NCBI RefSeq assembly: GCF_000987835.1
Contig: NZ_CP011308.1
Span: 992,001 to 1,056,000, forward strand
Direction: 5' to 3'
DNA: 64,000 nucleotides
Origin: Sulfurovum lithotrophicum
GTDB lineage: Bacteria > Campylobacterota > Campylobacteria > Campylobacterales > Sulfurovaceae
Shown here piece after piece: positions 61,283 through 64,000 of the stretch. Under the pieces are notes generated by a model. That model searched no databases. It was not told where the DNA came from and was given only the letters and a program-made list of their open reading frames with translations. Position 1 is the stretch's first letter, and each line of letters starts with the position of its first letter. The position numbers and the translations under genes are program-made.

Positions 61283-61780
61283 TTATATGGTGGTGGCGTT
61301 GTTCTTGATCCAGTCAATGATCTGTTCAAGGTTGTTCAGGTCGAGAATGTCAATGTTACTGGGTATCGTATAGTCTGCAGGGTTTACGGTGTGGTCGATG
61401 GCGATAGCTTCGGAGCAGTCAAAGTAGTCCTTATCGATCTTATTCCTGAAAATGGCGATACGCGGCAGTGGCAGTGTTTTGAGTCCCTCAACAAGCAATA
61501 TGTCGAATTCATTGATCATGGCAACGATCTCATCAAGACTTTTCTCTCTCTGTGAGAAGTAGGTAGTACGGGTAGGAGATGTAACGACCACTTCCGCACC
61601 GGTCTGATAGAACTTGTAACTGTCTTTTCCTTCCACATCGAAGACGGCCTTGCTCTTGGGATCATTTTTGATGATAGCGACCTTCTGTGTCTTGATGAGT
61701 TCTCTTGAGACTTTCTCCACCAGTGTCGTTTTCCCGCTCCCTGAAGGACCGGTGAATGCTACGGCTACTCTTTTATTCAC
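61283..61780 (-). CDS. mobB: Molybdopterin-guanine dinucleotide biosynthesis protein B
   Basis: About 165 aa from the GTG at 61780 (AAAGG upstream); an ATG at 61834 lies inside the palindromic element and is less likely. The P-loop is [16 protein letters not shown] at the N-terminus, followed by a late [19 protein letters not shown] GTPase that helps load molybdenum cofactor into enzymes such as nitrate reductase, which fits the NapL-like gene. First in an operon with fbp. Confidence 0.87.
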   Translation of the reverse strand: MNKRVAVAFTGPSGSGKTTLVEKVSRELIKTQKVAIIKNDPKSKAVFDVEGKDSYKFYQTGAEVVVTSPTRTTYFSQREKSLDEIVAMINEFDILLVEGLKTLPLPRIAIFRNKIDKDYFDCSEAIAIDHTVNPADYTIPSNIDILDLNNLEQIIDWIKNNATTI

Positions 61781-61792
61781 GGATAAAACCTT

Positions 61793-62003
61793 TATCCCGG
61801 ATTTAGAGCGATATTTTAAACCCTGATTATGCATGAGAAATTACAGAACGCTACGCAAACCATTGTACCGTGGGCACTTACGGAGAAACAATCAATGCAC
61901 CTACGGGTGCACCTCAAGTTTTCCGCAAATACCCACAGTACAAGCATTTGGCAGATTTCAAGTAATTCTAATGCATAATCCGGGTTAAATCATCCGGGTT
62001 GAT
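61793..62003. repeat. Palindromic dispersed element, copy B
   Basis: An imperfect palindrome with outermost arms AACCC.GATTATGCAT (61819-61834, mirrored at 61971-61986) and the apex GCACCTACGGGTGC (61897-61910). The right arm closely resembles that of copy A at 53195-53392. A second outer copy of ATCCGGGTTGAT lies at 61992-62003. It stands immediately upstream of the mobB start and of the lipoprotein gene on the other strand. Confidence 0.75.
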
Positions 62004-62076
62004 TAATTGAAAGAATTATACTTAAATCTTTATTGAATGTATGTTAAACTCCTTATTATTAAAAGGGGGGAGAAGT

Positions 62077-62607
62077 ATGCATAGAGAAACTGTAATGGCA
62101 TTCTGTCTCTTCTCCCTTCTTCTTGGCGGATGCAGCTCCAAAGAGGAGAAGGCGCTCCTGCAGGTCTACAACAAAGAGAAAGTGTATTACAAAAAGCTGC
62201 TACATACGGAAAAAGCTCAACTTTACGATGCTAATGAGACCAAGGTCCTGCTGACGGCTACCTACCTTTATTCGCAGACCGATGTGCCCAAAGAGAAGGA
62301 CAAAAGAGATGAAGTTTTTATTATCGGACTTTATATGGAAGATGAAGAGGTAGCACGTTTTACTGCCGGAGACTTCAATCTGACACTGAATGGTGAAACG
62401 CCCAAAAGCGTAAAAATACTCAAGAAAGCAGATAAACGTTTAAAAAATATCCCGTTCATTACAGACTGGGGTGATTACTTTGAAGTGGTCTTCCCTTACA
62501 CTTTGAGCATGAAGTTCGACCTGGTATTCAACAGTGAGACCTATGGGGTGAAAAAACTTCACTTCGCCAAGAAGGCAAAGTATGTCTTTACCAAAGAAGC
62601 TTTTTAG
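62077..62607 (+). CDS. Hypothetical lipoprotein
   Basis: 176 aa from the ATG at 62077, preceded by GGGGGGAGAAG. Signal sequence VMAFCLFSLLLGGC with lipobox LLGGC. The rest is mixed alpha/beta with no recognised domain. Converges on the lytic transglycosylase gene with 6 bp between. Confidence 0.75.
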   Translation: MHRETVMAFCLFSLLLGGCSSKEEKALLQVYNKEKVYYKKLLHTEKAQLYDANETKVLLTATYLYSQTDVPKEKDKRDEVFIIGLYMEDEEVARFTAGDFNLTLNGETPKSVKILKKADKRLKNIPFITDWGDYFEVVFPYTLSMKFDLVFNSETYGVKKLHFAKKAKYVFTKEAF

Positions 62608-62613
62608 AACGGA

Positions 62614-63900
62614 TCATCTAAATTTATCTGTTTTAGAGGGATCGGTCAATGATTTTATGTATGGCAGCAATCTGGTGGATTTCCCCAGCTTGTTCATATA
62701 GATGACGTAGTTCGTCAGTACACGTTTTCCATATTCCCGTGCTTGCACATTGGTCATTTTCTCCATACTCAGGTAAGGCTCAAAAGGACCGTTCCTGAAA
62801 TAATTCCGATTTTTGATCAGCTTCTTGGTAAACCCGATACCGCCGTTGTAGGCGTAGGCGACAAAGAGAGGATGGTAAAGGTATTTGTTAAGATAGTTCA
62901 GATGATAGTCGGCAAAACGGATGGCGACGATGGGATCGAACATGTCGTCATAGTCCATGCGTATTCCCTTCTGCTTGGCGATGTGGTCAATGAGGAAAGG
63001 CATGAACTGCATCATTCCCAGCGCAAAGGATCTTGATACCGATGCGGGAACGAAACGGCTCTCCTGTCTGGCAATGGAATAAATAAGCGCCTGGCGCTCT
63101 ACAGGGTAGCCTTGCATAGCAGACCGGTAAGGCATGGGAAAATAGGATTTTCTGTAGTTGCATGCCTTGGCCTTGATATAAGTATTCATTCCGATGGTTG
63201 CCTGAGATTCGCAGTCTTCGGCAAGGGCTTCAAGATCGGCATTGGGTTTCTTTACCTTGATCTTAAGCTTTGCCCAGTGGATAGGGTTGGTCACATCGAT
63301 ATTGCTTACACTTTTTTTACTGACGCGGGGCGTAATGATACTTTTGGGGTATTGGCTGTGTGTGATGTCTGCTGCAAGCAGGGTGTACATATTGATGTGG
63401 GTACTGTTCCGTTTGATCTTATAAAGGTATTTCTTCTCCTTGGTCAGCAGATAGAGCCAGAAAAGTGACTTGTCCTTCTCCCAGCGTTTCAGGTAAACAT
63501 CGTGTGCTTTATGAAAATAGGTGATCGCTTTTTGAAGTTTTTTCCGCTGGACCTGTTTGATACCTGCATCGAAGAGCCTGTTCCCCTCTGCCTGGTGTTT
63601 CCAGTCCTCTACCTGCTGTTCTGTGACATAGGGTTTATGCGTGATGTTCGGTGGATTGGCACCGGTTTTCTTCTTGTAGGCGATACGCAGTTTTTTGTTG
63701 ATATTGTCTACATCTTTGATGATGGCACGCGCCTGTGAAGCAGTTGTGCTTCTCTGTTGGAGGAAACGCCAGATATAGTAGTCCTTTTCCACACTTCTTG
63801 GCATATTGTGTACCTGGGAATAGGAAAATGTCTTTGCTTCGATAGAAGTGGTTCCCAGTGCCAACAGGATAACAAGTATCGAAAGCAGTGTCTTGAACAT
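62614..63900 (-). CDS. Lytic murein transglycosylase (SLT family)
   Basis: 428 aa. Signal peptide LLSILVILLALGTTSIEA. Helical superhelical region about 40-260, then the SLT catalytic domain with Glu280 in YSIARQESRFVPASVS, followed by ALGMMQFMPFLIDHIA and the AYNGG motif in VAYAYNGGIGF. It cuts peptidoglycan glycan chains in the periplasm. It lies a few bases after the YggT gene end. Confidence 0.92.
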   Translation of the reverse strand: MFKTLLSILVILLALGTTSIEAKTFSYSQVHNMPRSVEKDYYIWRFLQQRSTTASQARAIIKDVDNINKKLRIAYKKKTGANPPNITHKPYVTEQQVEDWKHQAEGNRLFDAGIKQVQRKKLQKAITYFHKAHDVYLKRWEKDKSLFWLYLLTKEKKYLYKIKRNSTHINMYTLLAADITHSQYPKSIITPRVSKKSVSNIDVTNPIHWAKLKIKVKKPNADLEALAEDCESQATIGMNTYIKAKACNYRKSYFPMPYRSAMQGYPVERQALIYSIARQESRFVPASVSRSFALGMMQFMPFLIDHIAKQKGIRMDYDDMFDPIVAIRFADYHLNYLNKYLYHPLFVAYAYNGGIGFTKKLIKNRNYFRNGPFEPYLSMEKMTNVQAREYGKRVLTNYVIYMNKLGKSTRLLPYIKSLTDPSKTDKFR

Positions 63901-63905
63901 TTATT

Positions 63906-64000
63906 CTATCCCAGCAATGCGCGCATCATGAAGGTATCGATGAATTGCAGTCCGAGGATAATGACAAGAGGAGAGAGGTCAATCCCGCCAATGATCAAAA
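63906..64000 (-). CDS. YggT family membrane protein (3' part only)
   Basis: Partial gene running off the window's right edge. The C-terminal 31 residues read IGGIDLSPLVIILGLQFIDT then FMMRALLG, the YggT ending. It lies just before the lytic transglycosylase on the same strand and is probably co-transcribed with it. Confidence 0.8.
   Translation of the reverse strand, partial: LIIGGIDLSPLVIILGLQFIDTFMMRALLG

Overview
The window looks like a chromosomal segment of a Campylobacterota (epsilonproteobacterial) organism, most like Sulfurovum or a close relative. The evidence is the moderate-to-low GC content (judged by eye), many short genes packed tightly on both strands, and a folD-lepB-M50 protease-rpiB-apt block that I recall from Helicobacter. 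A putative NapL-like protein and numerous small periplasmic c-type cytochrome and hypothetical genes also fit. The genus is an inference, not something the sequence proves.

Bases 1-5340 are a defence region. It holds the C-terminal part of a type II Cas9 (RuvC-II, HNH, RuvC-III), then cas1 and cas2 in overlapping frames, with no csn2 or cas4, which makes it type II-C. A minus-strand tracrRNA gene with its own promoter, anti-repeat, nexus-like hairpin and UUCG-loop terminator sits between cas2 and the array. The array has 24 identical 36-bp repeats and 23 spacers of exactly 30 bp. Each repeat ends in a perfect extended -10 element (TGTTATAAT), the hallmark of repeat-borne crRNA promoters. About 180 bp past the array lies an orphan pair of type I-F-like 28-bp repeats, both altered, around one 32-bp spacer.

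Bases 5340-13000 hold a FIST sensor / GGDEF-EAL operon, the ribulose monophosphate pair hxlA-hxlB, a secreted beta-helix protein, ArfB and a pseudouridine synthase. From 13000 to 31000 there are methyltransferases, small membrane proteins, a macrodomain protein, amrS, metK, a five-gene run (DksA-like, Nudix, DUF2905, CDP-alcohol phosphatidyltransferase, RNase Z), an L,D-transpeptidase, exonuclease III, ychF and a Kef-type antiporter. From 31000 to 41000 there are pepA, trpB, a glycerophosphodiester phosphodiesterase, two signal peptidases I, apt, rpiB, an M50 protease and folD. A toxin-antitoxin pair and a broken integron-integrase fragment have been inserted between apt and rpiB.

From 41000 to the end there are cytochromes and a WD40-type protein, cspA, nadE, a cyclophilin, pyrF, tRNA-Ser(GCU), a lone TRAP binding protein, oleate hydratase, metG, an acyl-CoA synthetase, fbp, mobB and a lytic transglycosylase, ending in a partial YggT gene. 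Two copies of a roughly 165-bp imperfect palindrome with the shared apex GCACCTACGGGTGC lie beside the oleate hydratase and mobB genes. They are not explained by any gene and look like an undescribed dispersed structured repeat.
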